A DNA stretch of 64,000 nucleotides, from contig BSYO01000024.1 in the NCBI GenBank assembly GCA_033239525.1, forward strand, positions 6,967,991-7,031,990, given 5' to 3'. This document shows, piece by piece, positions 48,151 to 56,904 of the stretch (position 1 is the first letter of the stretch; each line of letters begins with the position of its first letter). The notes under the pieces were generated by a model that saw only the letters and a list, made by a program, of their open reading frames with translations, did no database searches and had not been told where the DNA came from. This DNA comes from Nepenthes gracilis. Lineage: Eukaryota > Streptophyta > Magnoliopsida > Caryophyllales > Nepenthaceae. Made by a program: the position numbers and the translations under genes.

Positions 48151-49162
48151 AAAGGTATACCTATGATATTTAGTTGATTTTGGGGCACTTGTAGTGGCAA
48201 CCCAAACCTAAATATCCGAATTGACCTGAACAGATTACACAAAAAATTTGCATAATAAATGATTATAATAAATACATTATAAATAAAATATTCATAATAA
48301 ATATTATTTTCTCAAAATAAGAAAAAATATGAACATATATAATATTATAACTTTTAAAAATACAATTCCTATAAAATATTCAAAAAGTAATAAAACAATA
48401 GGGTAGTCTCATAATTTCTATTCATGAAACTTTTAAACTTTAAAATGATCTCTATCTAAAATTTTTACTGCAAATATATGATCTCTTTTAACTCATTATT
48501 AACCTCATATGCTCTGGGACTAAAAAAACATAAGGGTGGGTCAAATACCTAACAGATAAATATAATCAATAATATTATAATATAATAAATTATTTCGGAT
48601 AATAACGATAAGTATATGCAAAATTAATAATAAAATGAGATAAATTAATAACTATTTATAACTCAACACATGTCGCAATTGTGAGTCAGAAGTTACAAAA
48701 TAACTAAACATCAAGAATATAATTATAATTCAAATGAATTTGAGTATCAATAAAGCTATAGGTTCCATTGAACATATTTTAATAGATATTCTAGCTATAA
48801 GAAATATCACAATAATTTTCTCAAATCTTATATATTATTGTGAATCATTGTCTACGCGCCCCCACCAACAATTGGGTAAAATTTATGAGCCACTAATATT
48901 TGTAATATTGAAAGCATTCAACTATATGATCTCATGATATTTTACCACTTATAGTATATAAATATTGAACTCAATTCAATAGATCACTATTCTCATTACA
49001 ATATCAGGGTAAGTCCAGAAAATATCATGCATGTATTCCCATAATCCAATTAGTATCCACGCCCAAATGAGATATAAAATGCTCAATCTCATCTACATAT
49101 TAGATCTAACACTCCATGATTTGATATTCATTGATATATCAATGCATATTATTTACAAATCT
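48151..49162. other. AT-rich region, no gene seen
   Basis: Very AT-rich. Short words such as TTTTACCACTTATAG recall the reverse complement of the chromovirus LTR at 7030-7045, so part of it may be an LTR fragment. I cannot set borders. Confidence 0.35.
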
Positions 49163-49309
49163 ATAAATGTTGCGTCCTGAGAATCTGGCCGTATGTCAGT
49201 CAAAGCGCGAGCGGCCTTTGAAGCACGCGGACGGGCAGAAACGGGCAACACAAAATAAACAGAACTTGAACAGAGAAAGAGAAGTATGGGGACAATGGGA
49301 AAACACGTT

Positions 49310-49356
49310 GTTTTACGTGGAAAACCCCTTAATCTGATGAGGGGTGAAAAACCACG
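49310..49356. repeat. ACGTGG...CCACG stem motif of LTR
   Basis: TTTTACGTGGAAAACCCC, then GGGGTGAAAAACCACG, forming an imperfect stem. Repeated at 58575-58621 and in related form at 543-585, 2679-2723 and 60227-60270. Confidence 0.6.
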
Positions 49357-49578
49357 ACAATGGACCGACGGTCCGAGAAATCTTACTATATTGGTGAAAA
49401 GATACAAGGAATGCCTGGGAAGCTGTCCACTTTCTCAGTGTATTACAACGTAGGGAAAGAACAGATTTCTCTCTTCTCTCTCTTTTCTCTTTGCCTTAGT
49501 TTTTCTCTTGAGGATTCTTGCTCAAGCGTAAACAGATGGATTCAGAATCAGGTCCTTCCTTTAGCAGCTGAAATGAGG

Positions 49579-49587
49579 TATTTATAA
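49579..49587 (-). promoter_or_regulatory. TATA box of 3' LTR
   Basis: Minus-strand TTATAAATA followed by CCTC; the equivalent box in the 5' LTR is at 58843-58851. Confidence 0.65.
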
Positions 49588-50019
49588 GGAGTGTGATGCC
49601 GTAAGGGAGGCGACACGTGGCGCTGGCGTGTCAGGGATGCCTGCCACCATCGCCACTACTGTAGGTGGGCTGTGACAGGGACACCTGTCACAGTCTGCAC
49701 ATACGGCGCTCAGGGGCGCATGGCCTGTAGGTACGGCGCGTCAGAAGCCGTTGGTCGCTCGTGGCAGCATATACCGTACAAGTCATTTGAGCTGGCGCCT
49801 TGGCTATTTTGGCTTTTCTGGCGGTCCTCATCCTTCAATGGGTCACAGTGTCCTCTCGGACGGCCAGTGTCTTTGTCACTTAACTTGATTCTTCAGGCGC
49901 TTGGAAATGGGTTGGTCACTTGGGCCTGATTTGGCTTGTGGGCCTTTTGGGCCAGCCTTCTCCTGCGATCCTTTGGGCCTGTAATTGTAATTTTGGACCT
50001 TGGGTTTCAGGACCCATCA

Positions 50020-50033
50020 TGAGCCCCCATGTC
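50020..50033 (-). other. Polypurine tract of TAT element
   Basis: Minus strand GACATGGGGGCTCA directly before the 3' LTR. The second TAT element has GGCATGGGAGGCTA in the same place (61101-61114). Confidence 0.65.
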
Positions 50034-50249
50034 AAACAGTTCGAGGACTCAGCCGTTTGACATACCTTGTGAACACCTTCCTATTACGATAGTCCGCGAC
50101 CTTCACCTTTTGTTGGCCCGAAGAACTCCCGAGATCTTTTCTCAACTCCGTTTCGCTCCCCGTGGAGCATTAAATGTGATATGCGATTGACGTGATATCG
50201 CTTCGGGAAGCCCCAAGGCCTACGCCCGCCTACCGCGAATGGGGAGCTG

Positions 50250-50310
50250 ACACGTGGGATGGTCATAATGAGGGCACCTTTTCACTTATTCGAAAATTTC
50301 TTTAAATTCT
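50250..50310 (+). promoter_or_regulatory. Promoter region of antisense gene
   Basis: A perfect G-box CACGTG at 50251-50256 is followed by ATAATGAGGGC (50265-50275) and an AT-rich TATA-like TTTAAATT near 50300, about 100 bp before the ATG. The ACGTG-type core plus the AATGAGNG word recur upstream of the copies at 61553 and 24552. Confidence 0.5.
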
Positions 50311-50404
50311 TTGTCGCGCCTCTATTCATTCCTCCCGTTTCTACTCTCTTCCCTTCACGTTCTTTGAGATTCTTCACGCCACCTCACTTTCGTTTCTTAC
50401 TGCT

Positions 50405-52268
50405 ATGGCTCCTGGCGTCAATGAGATCGCCTCTTCCCTTTCTTCTCAAGATCTCGAGCAGATAAGGGTAAATTATGGCATCCCGGAGTCTGATTCGATG
50501 GTGGTTCCAGGAGCCGCAGAGAGGGCGTGCAGTCCTCCAAGTAGTTACATTGCCGTATACGAAGTTCTCCTCAAAGGTGGGCTTCGTTTCCCTATTCCCA
50601 CGGAGCTCCACCGTCTGATGAAGGAGTTGGCCGTTCCGTTTGCGAGGCTCCAGCCCAACGCCATCAGGTATTTGGTTTCCCTGTGCGTATTCGCACGCTG
50701 CCATAGCAAGGTTCTCGAGGCGGTCATGGTGAAGATCATGTTTCGCTTCACTCACAACCTTAACTGGATCGCCATGACCCCTCGCCCTGAATTTGCTGAG
50801 ATGAGCGGTGGGAACCCGGATTCCACCAAGAGGTGGAAGGATAGGTTCTTCTTTCTTAAGGCTGCTGAAGATTGGCAGCTTTCATCTGTATGGGGGAATG
50901 TCGCGAGCAAATATGGCTCCGACATTATCGACGAGGAAAGAGCGGCTGCCAAGGAGGTTACGAACTTGGTGATGGCGGACCTTGGCAGCTTCAACGTGGG
51001 GAAGAAGAACATCTGGTTATCCCCCGAAAGGCTGGCTGAAGCCAAGTGGATGGCGCTGTCCGGAGATTCTGCCATTGCGGCTTCGAAGAAAAAGAAGAAG
51101 AAGAAGCTAAGGAAAAGAGAGGGTTCTCTTGTTATCCGGAAGCCATCCGAGAGGCCTCCAAAGAGCCCGCGGATTGAGGTCTTAGAGGATCCTCCGAGCG
51201 TTGCTGGAGAGTCTCCATCAGATGATGACTCCGTTATCGCCCCCACGGTTAGGAAGGCCATGAGGTTGGCTTCTAGTCCTTCTGTAGAGTCCGGGGTTGC
51301 CGCGGCACCTTCCTCTGGTATCGAGGCCCATCCTGAGGTCTCAGCCGTCTCTGCGGGTCTTGCTTCTGACGACCCTACAGCCTTTGATGCCTCGGGGGAG
51401 GCAACCTTGGACGAGGTCGTAGAGCCTCGTGGGATGGAGGCTGCTGCCGCTGTTACTGCTGAGGATATCTTTGACATTCTTAGATGCGATGAGGCTGTGG
51501 CCGTGGTCTTGGAGATCCTGGCCGTTGCTGACGTCCCGGAGGTAGCGAAACCCCCCATCCCTGAAGGTCCCTCCTCCAAGGCCGCTCTTGATGTTTCTGC
51601 AGTGCCCGCGGAGTGCCCGCTCGTGCCAGAGACTTCAAGGGAGACTGCCCCTACTCAGGATCCTGTGGTTTCTCAGGTACTTTGCTACCTTCCCATTTGT
51701 CTCACTTTCTGTTGACTGCTTCTAAGCGGCTTTGGTTCCCTTTGCAGCTCCAGGATCTGATCAGTGGCCTTAGCCAACTGGTGGGCGAAATCGCTCGGTC
51801 TCGTTTGGAGGCGGAGTCTTCAAGGGCTGCCCAGGAAGAGAACCAGCGGCTTCGCGCGGTGCTCGCTTCATCTGAGGAAGCTCTGAGGCTCTTAGAGGTT
51901 CGATGTGGCTTCCTGCTGGAACGAAACCTTCAGCTGGGGGAGACGTTAAGGACCTCGGTGAAGGTTGCTGACATAGCCCCCCTGCTGGAGGCCAAGTTCT
52001 GGGATGGCATTCATCTATGCCGCCGAGTGATGAAGGTCTGTACCCACCATTTTCTGCTGCTGTGTTCGATCCGCGCAACTCGAGCGCTGCGCGCCCTGAG
52101 GATGTGTATGGTCTCCAAGGCAGGCCATTTCCTGGGTCCTCAGGCCCAAGCTCGTCAACGGGCCCTCGCTCGTCAGACCAGCCGGAAACTTCGAGTCATG
52201 GAGAGGACTCTTCATCTTTAGAAGAGCGATCCGGAGCCGTTCCACCTCAAGGTCCTGGCGAGGGCTAA
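50405..52268 (+). pseudogene. TAT antisense gene (Transposase_28-like + coiled coil), nearly intact
   Basis: A two-exon gene opposite to gag-pol. Exon 1 (50405-51676) is 424 open codons from ATGGCTCC. Residues 30-190 form a Transposase_28-like domain (KGGLRFPIPTEL, ARLQPNAIRYLVSLCVFARC, GGNPDSTKRWKDRFFFL). Near residue 227 is a lysine run of seven followed by LRKR, a likely nuclear localisation signal; after it comes a Ser/Pro/Glu/Asp-rich variable region. Exon 2 (from 51748) continues in phase 0 with about 75 residues of predicted coiled coil, then RTSVKVADIAPLLEAKFWDG and CRRV. One apparently lost base at 52033-52036 shifts the frame; the conserved tail (SAAVFDPRNSSA ... GPGEG) then reads to the stop at 52266-52268. 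Its molecular role is unknown; the nuclear signal and coiled coil suggest a nuclear, self-associating protein, which is inference. Confidence 0.8.
51677..51747 (+). other. Intron of antisense gene (71 bp)
   Basis: Donor TCTCAG|GTACTTTGC, acceptor CCCTTTGCAG|CTCCAGG, with a T-rich stretch before the acceptor. Reading through it would put PICLTFC and a stop right after exon 1. Phase 0, the same protein position as 63061-63128. Confidence 0.75.
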
Positions 52269-52307
52269 CTTTTGTTTTTCCTTTTCCGTTGTTGTACCGC
52301 ATATATG

Positions 52308-52313
52308 AATAAA
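52308..52313 (+). terminator. Poly(A) signal of antisense gene
   Basis: AATAAA in ATATATGAATAAAAAGG, 40 bp after the stop codon and before the tandem repeats. The second element has TATGAATAAGA at the same place. Confidence 0.6.
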
Positions 52314-52371
52314 AAGGAGATCCTTGAGTTTATCACAAGTGCCTCTCTTTCTCTCTCTTTTTTTTTTTTAC

Positions 52372-52855
52372 TCGGATAAATCCGAGTGTTGCTTACTACC
52401 TCCTGGGCCACTCGGATGAATCCGAGTCTTGTTTTCGACCTCTTGGGCCGCTCAGTCACAGCCGAGTTTTTAGGATGACCTCTAGGGTCCGACCTCTAGG
52501 GCCGCTCGGTCACAGCCGAGTTTTTGGGATGACCTCTAGGGTCCGACCTCTAGGGCCGCTCGGTCACAGCCCGAGTTTTGGTATGACCTCTTAGGTCCGA
52601 CCTCTTGGGCCGCTCGGTTACAGCCGAGTTTTTGGTATGACCTCTAGGGCCCGACCTCTTGGGCCGCTTGGTCACAGCCGAGTTTTTTGTATGACCTCTA
52701 GGGCCCGGCCTCTTAGGCCGCTCGGTCACAGCCGAGTTTTTTGTATGACCTTTAGGGCCCGACCTCTTGGGCCGCTCGATCACAGCCGAGTTTTATGTAT
52801 GACCTCTAGGGTCCGACCTCTAGGGCCGCTCGATCATAGCCTAGTTTTTGTTTGT
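52372..52855. repeat. 54-bp minisatellite between pol and antisense gene
   Basis: About eight units of 54 bp with cores CCGCTCGGTCACAGCCGAG starting near 52447, 52501, 52555, 52609, 52663, 52717, 52771 and 52825. Two shorter units of about 40 bp with CTCGGATRAATCCGAG precede them. The core is an inverted repeat (CTCGG ... CCGAG). The 54-bp unit looks like the 40-bp unit plus a duplicated GACCTCTAGGGYCC. Because 54 is divisible by 3, long frames run through it on both strands; they are not genes. In element sense it lies 3' of pol, where TAT-group elements often carry tandem repeats. Confidence 0.9.
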
Positions 52856-53990
52856 TGGGGATGACCCACCTTTTCGGTAGTATTTCCTTAGGTGAGCGGC
52901 GTTCCAAGGCCGGGGTACCAGCTTGCCCTCTTGGGTGCGTAGCTTATAAGCTCCTCCTTGAAGGATAGCCGAGACCAAAAACGGTCCTTCCCAATTTGGT
53001 GAGAGCTTGTTTCTGCCGGCGATTTTTCTCGTGGCTTCCACGCTTCTTAGTATGACAACCCCGACCTCGAATTGTCGCGCCTTTACTTTCTTGTTGTAAT
53101 AGCGGGCCACCCGCTGCTGGTAGGCCGCTATCCTAAGCCTCGCCTGGTCGCGAACTTCTTCGAGGGCATCGAGGCTTTCTTGGAGCCTCTAGCCGTTATC
53201 CGTTGCACTGAAGCACCCAACCCGAGGGCTTGTGAGGCACACTTCTATTGGGATGACAGCTTCGACTTCGTAGCAAAGACTAAAGGGGGTTTCTCTTGTG
53301 GGCTCTCTGGGCGTTGTTCTGTATGACCAGAGGACCGAGGGCAGTTCATGCACCCACGAGCCCTCGGAAGACTCCAGCTTGGTCTTCAGCCCATGCAGGA
53401 TCGTGCGGTTTGTCACTTCTACCTGCCCATTGGCCTGTGGGTATGCCATTGACGTATACACTAAGTTAATCCTCAGGCTTGCACAGTACTTAGTGAATCG
53501 CTTTTCGATGAACTGTGTCCCGTTGTCAGTCACGATGCACTCTGATACCCCAAACCTGCATACGATGCTCTGCCGGAGGAACTCCGTTGCATTTTGCTCT
53601 GTTATCCTAGCTAGCGGTACTGCTTCTACCCATTTGGTGAAGTAGTCAATCCCGACAATCAGGAACTTCCTCTGTCCGGCACGAGGGGGAAACAGTCCGA
53701 GGATATCGAGCCCCCATTGGGCGAATGGCCACAGGCATTGTAGTGCCTGGAGATCCGTGTGGGGGCGATGACTCATGTTACTGTGAAGTTGGCAACTTTC
53801 GCATTTGCGCACGAAATCCATGGCGTCATATTTCATTATTGGCCAGTAGTAGCCCTGCCTCATAAGCTTAAAAGCTAGGTTCTTTCCCCCAACATGGGAT
53901 CCACATATTCCGAGATACACCTCCTATAGGGCGTATTCGGCCTCCTCTGGGGTGAGACACCTTAGGTAAGGGGCTGAGAAACCCCGTCGA
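52841..53990 (-). pseudogene. Integrase domain
   Basis: The zinc-binding region (GSHVGGKNLAFKLMRQGYYW ... CESCQLH) is followed by the DDE core: WGLDILGLFP (first Asp), IVTDNGTQF (second Asp) and QANGQVEVTNR (Glu). The C-terminal part is YNKKVKARQFEVGVVILR ... LSPNWEGPFLVSAILQGGAY ... WNAAHLRKYY. All three catalytic acids are present. Stops near 53920 and 53189 break the frame. No chromodomain is seen, as expected for TAT elements. Confidence 0.88.
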
Positions 53991-54149
53991 TACAGCCGGC
54001 CGTCTACGATTGTGTACCAGCCCGCTGTCTTCTATATCTTCTTAGCCTCGTTCAGATCCTCGGGCAGCGAGCCATTCGACAAGAACTTCAGGTAGGGAGT
54101 CATCCAGGTGCTCCCGTTCATGACTTGCATTATCTCTTGCTCGGGGTCT

Positions 54150-54620
54150 TTAATGCTGGGCCTGCCCAAGACTTCTCGCATCCCCCTAGCGTACTGCTCA
54201 GGATCCCCTGAAGCCGCGGCCTGCGCGAGCGTGTCGGCCTTGGCGTTTTCCTCCCGCGGGATGTGGATGAACTCGGCCGTCTTAAAACCCACGATCATGC
54301 CTTTAACCTTCGAAAGGCACCTGGACAGCTGCTCGTTGTTGACGTCGAAGCTCCCACGAACCTGATTGATGGCCAACTCCGAGTCACTATAGATGATCAG
54401 CTCTTTGGCAGAGCATTCACTAGCCAGTCGGAGTCCAGCCAGCAAAGCCTCGTACTCTGCGACGTTGTTTGTGGCCGAGAACCCCAGGGTTAGCGAGTAC
54501 TTTATCTCCAATCCCTCGGGTGTGCGCAAGACAATCCCTACTCCACAGCCATCCTTCATGGAGGAGCCGTCCACGTGCAAGGTCCAAGTGGACGCCCTGC
54601 TGAACTCTTCCGTTGTAGTC
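54150..54620 (-). pseudogene. Second (archaeal-type) RNase H domain
   Basis: An additional complete RNase H fold: WTLHVDGSSMKDGCGVGIVL (first Asp), NNVAEYEALLAGLRLA (Glu), IIYSDSELAINQV (Asp) and EENAKADTLAQAA (last Asp). All four acidic residues of the active site are visible and the frame is open. A second RNase H after the retroviral-type one is the diagnostic feature of the TAT/Ogre group. Confidence 0.85.
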
Positions 54621-54639
54621 TGGTCCTCGTCGTGATTGG

Positions 54640-55018
54640 GCGGTGCCGTCGTCTCAACGAGGAAATCCGCTAGCGCCTGTCCCTTTAAAGCTGGCCTTGG
54701 ACGAAACTCTATGTCAAATTCTCCCAGTTCAATGGCCCACTTGATCAGTTGGCCAGAGATCTCTGGCTTCTGCAAGATGGCCCTTAGTGGCTGATCCGTT
54801 AGGACTACTATTTTGTACACCTGAAAGTACGGCCTGACCTTCCTCGCGGAGTAGACCAATGCTAAAGCCACCCTCTCCGCGAGGGGATATCTGGTCTCGG
54901 CGCCCGCAAGAGTCTTGCTGACGTAATACATGGGCTGTTACTTGCCATGCTGCTCCCGTACTAATGCTGAGCTAAGCGCTGTGTCGGATACGGAGAGGTA
55001 CAAGTATAGTTCCTCGCC
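54640..55018 (-). pseudogene. First (LTR-type) RNase H domain
   Basis: Follows RT: LYLYLSVSDTALSSALVREQ, then YYVSKTLAGAETRYPLAERV, then VLTDQPLRAILQKPEISGQL and IKWAIEL, then KGQALADFLVE. One stop interrupts it near 54950. Confidence 0.8.
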
Positions 55019-55019
55019 C

Positions 55020-55990
55020 TACTGAGGAGAAGCTAAGAGGGGCAGACTCGAGAGGTAGCTCTTGAGTCCTTGGAATGCCTCCTCACAGTCATCACTCCAC
55101 CGAAAATCCTGGGATTTTGTCCCTCTTAGGGCTTTGAAGAACAACAGGTGCTTCTCAGCCGACCTTGCCAGGAAACGGGAGAGGGCGGCCACTCGCCCAG
55201 TAAGCTGTTGAACTTCCCTCACCGTATGCGGGGACCGCATGTCTAGGATCGCTTGGATCTTTTCTGGGTTTGCCTCGATTCCCTGATGCGATACGATATA
55301 GCCCAAGAATTTTCCCGAGGGGACACCGAAAGTGCACTTACTGGGATTCAGCTTCATCCCGTGGGCCCTGAGTACGTGGAAGGTCTCAGCCAAGTCTCCC
55401 ACATGGTCGCCGCTTATCCTGCTCTTGATGAGCATATCATCAACGTACACCTCCACGTTCCTGTCTATCTGTTCTTTGAACATCTTATTTACAAGTCGCT
55501 GATAGGTCGTTCCCGCGTTCTTGAGGCCAAAGGGCATTACCTTGTAGCAGTATGTCCCTTGGTCTGTCATGAATGACATGTGCTCCTCGTCCTTAGGACT
55601 CATTCGGATCTGGTTGTACCCGGAGTACGCGTCCATGAAGCTTAGGAGCTCATGGCCGGACGTCGAGTCCATGAGTTGATCGATCCTGGGCAATGGGAAG
55701 CTGTCCTTCGGGCACACCTTGTTGAGGTCAATGAAGTCCACGCACATCCTCCATTTTCCATTGCTCTCCTTTACCATGACAACGTTGGCCAACCAGTCCG
55801 GGTACTACACTTCTCGGACGAATTCAGCGTCCAGGATCTTCTTGACCTCCTCGCGGATGGCTACTAACTTCTCGGTAGAATAGTTCCTGCGCTTTTGTCT
55901 GACCGGCTTGTGTCGAGGATCGACGCCCAGCTTGTGAATGATGATCTCAGGAGAGATCCCGGGCATGTCACTGGGGGACCATGCAAACAC
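55020..55990 (-). pseudogene. Reverse transcriptase domain
   Basis: Motifs in order: KWRMCVDFIDLNKVCPKD, FPLPRIDQLMD, MDAYSGYNQIRM, MPFGLKNAGTTYQRLVN and the active site YVDDM (55436-55447), followed by FLGYIVSHQGIEANPEKI and the LTGRVAALSRF connection. All catalytic Asp residues are present. One stop lies upstream at 55805 and one after the domain at 55019. Confidence 0.9.
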
Positions 55991-56189
55991 GTCCGAATTC
56001 TCTCGTAGAAAGCTGATGAGTTGGTCCCTAACTGTCTCTGAGAGTGAACTCCCTATTTGGACATACTTTTCCTAATCCGCGGGATCTAGTGGGACTCGAA
56101 CTACTGGCTCTCCTGGTTTAGCATGCTGTAATGTGGCCTCGTCCCTGAGGTCGAGGTCTTCCATGGGCTGCGGAATGTTACTTGCGTGG

Positions 56190-56565
56190 TCTGAGCCAAG
56201 TAACACATCCGTCCGGTTGACTGATCCCCGAGGACCTCTCTTACCCCGCATGGGGTGGGAAACTTCATTTTGAGATGTGGGATGGAGGTCACTGCGTTGA
56301 ATGCGGCCAAGCAAGGCCGTCCGAGGATTGCATTGTAGACCGAGGGTAGGTCCACAACGAGGAAGGCGAGAACCTTGGACGCCGTCCTCGGATATGTTCC
56401 TAGGGTCACCTCCAACTGGATGATACCCTGGACGGGCATTGGCTCATTGTCCAGTCCGTAGAGTGGTCCTTCTGGTGCCTTTATTCGATTTTTCTTAAGC
56501 CCTAATTTGAAATAAGCATCAAGGTACAGCAAATTGTGAGAGCTTCCATTATCAACAAATACTCA
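56190..56565 (-). pseudogene. Aspartic protease region
   Basis: The catalytic motif VFVDNGSS at 56539-56562 directly follows a TGA stop. Downstream, YNAILGRPCL near 56320-56350 is the second conserved protease block (ILGRP). The following GDQ...CYL segment is typical of TAT elements. A frameshift near 56190 separates it from RT. Confidence 0.8.
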
Positions 56566-56904
56566 TTTCATTTGGTAGTCATTTGCTCCATTAGAAAGGA
56601 GTGCGGTTATAACCAGGGGATCGGAGTGAGGAGAAGTTACATGATCTAGGTCTCTACTGCTAAAACAGATAACATCGTCTTCACTCCCAAGCCCCGTCCT
56701 CGGCCTCTTTGCTGCCGCAAGCTCACGTCCATCTCCTCCCGCTGGCCTGCTGGAAATCATGTTCACAACCCCCGCAGCCACTCGGTTCCTGGGGGATTCA
56801 GCGTCTCGACCGTCCTCGGCCCCTGATATTTGTCCGGGTCTCTGGAGGAAACGGTTGAGGTGACCCCTCCTGATGAGCTCCTTAATCTCCCTCTGCAGGG
56901 TCTT

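Larger units (their letters stand above)
49168..50019 (-). repeat. 3' LTR of TAT element
   Basis: 852 bp. Plus strand runs TGTTGCGTCC...ACCCATCA. It aligns with 58432-59284 end to end with scattered substitutions, most of them transitions, and one more divergent patch at 49650-49730. Confidence 0.9.

Noticed and set aside
50752..51579. A 275-codon minus-strand frame
   Set aside because: Shadow of exon 1 of the antisense gene. The plus strand carries the conserved domain shared with three other loci.
50405..52268. Transposase_28-like gene as a DNA transposon or a host gene
   Set aside because: It sits inside matching LTRs between pol and the PPT, recurs in a second LTR element and in relics, and has no terminal inverted repeats of its own. 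The family name is historical.
52372..52855. CRISPR-like array of regular repeats
   Set aside because: Units are contiguous without unique spacers, degenerate, located in a plant retrotransposon, and there are no cas genes. It is a minisatellite; the repeat-bearing open frames at 52550-52864 are products of the 54-bp period.
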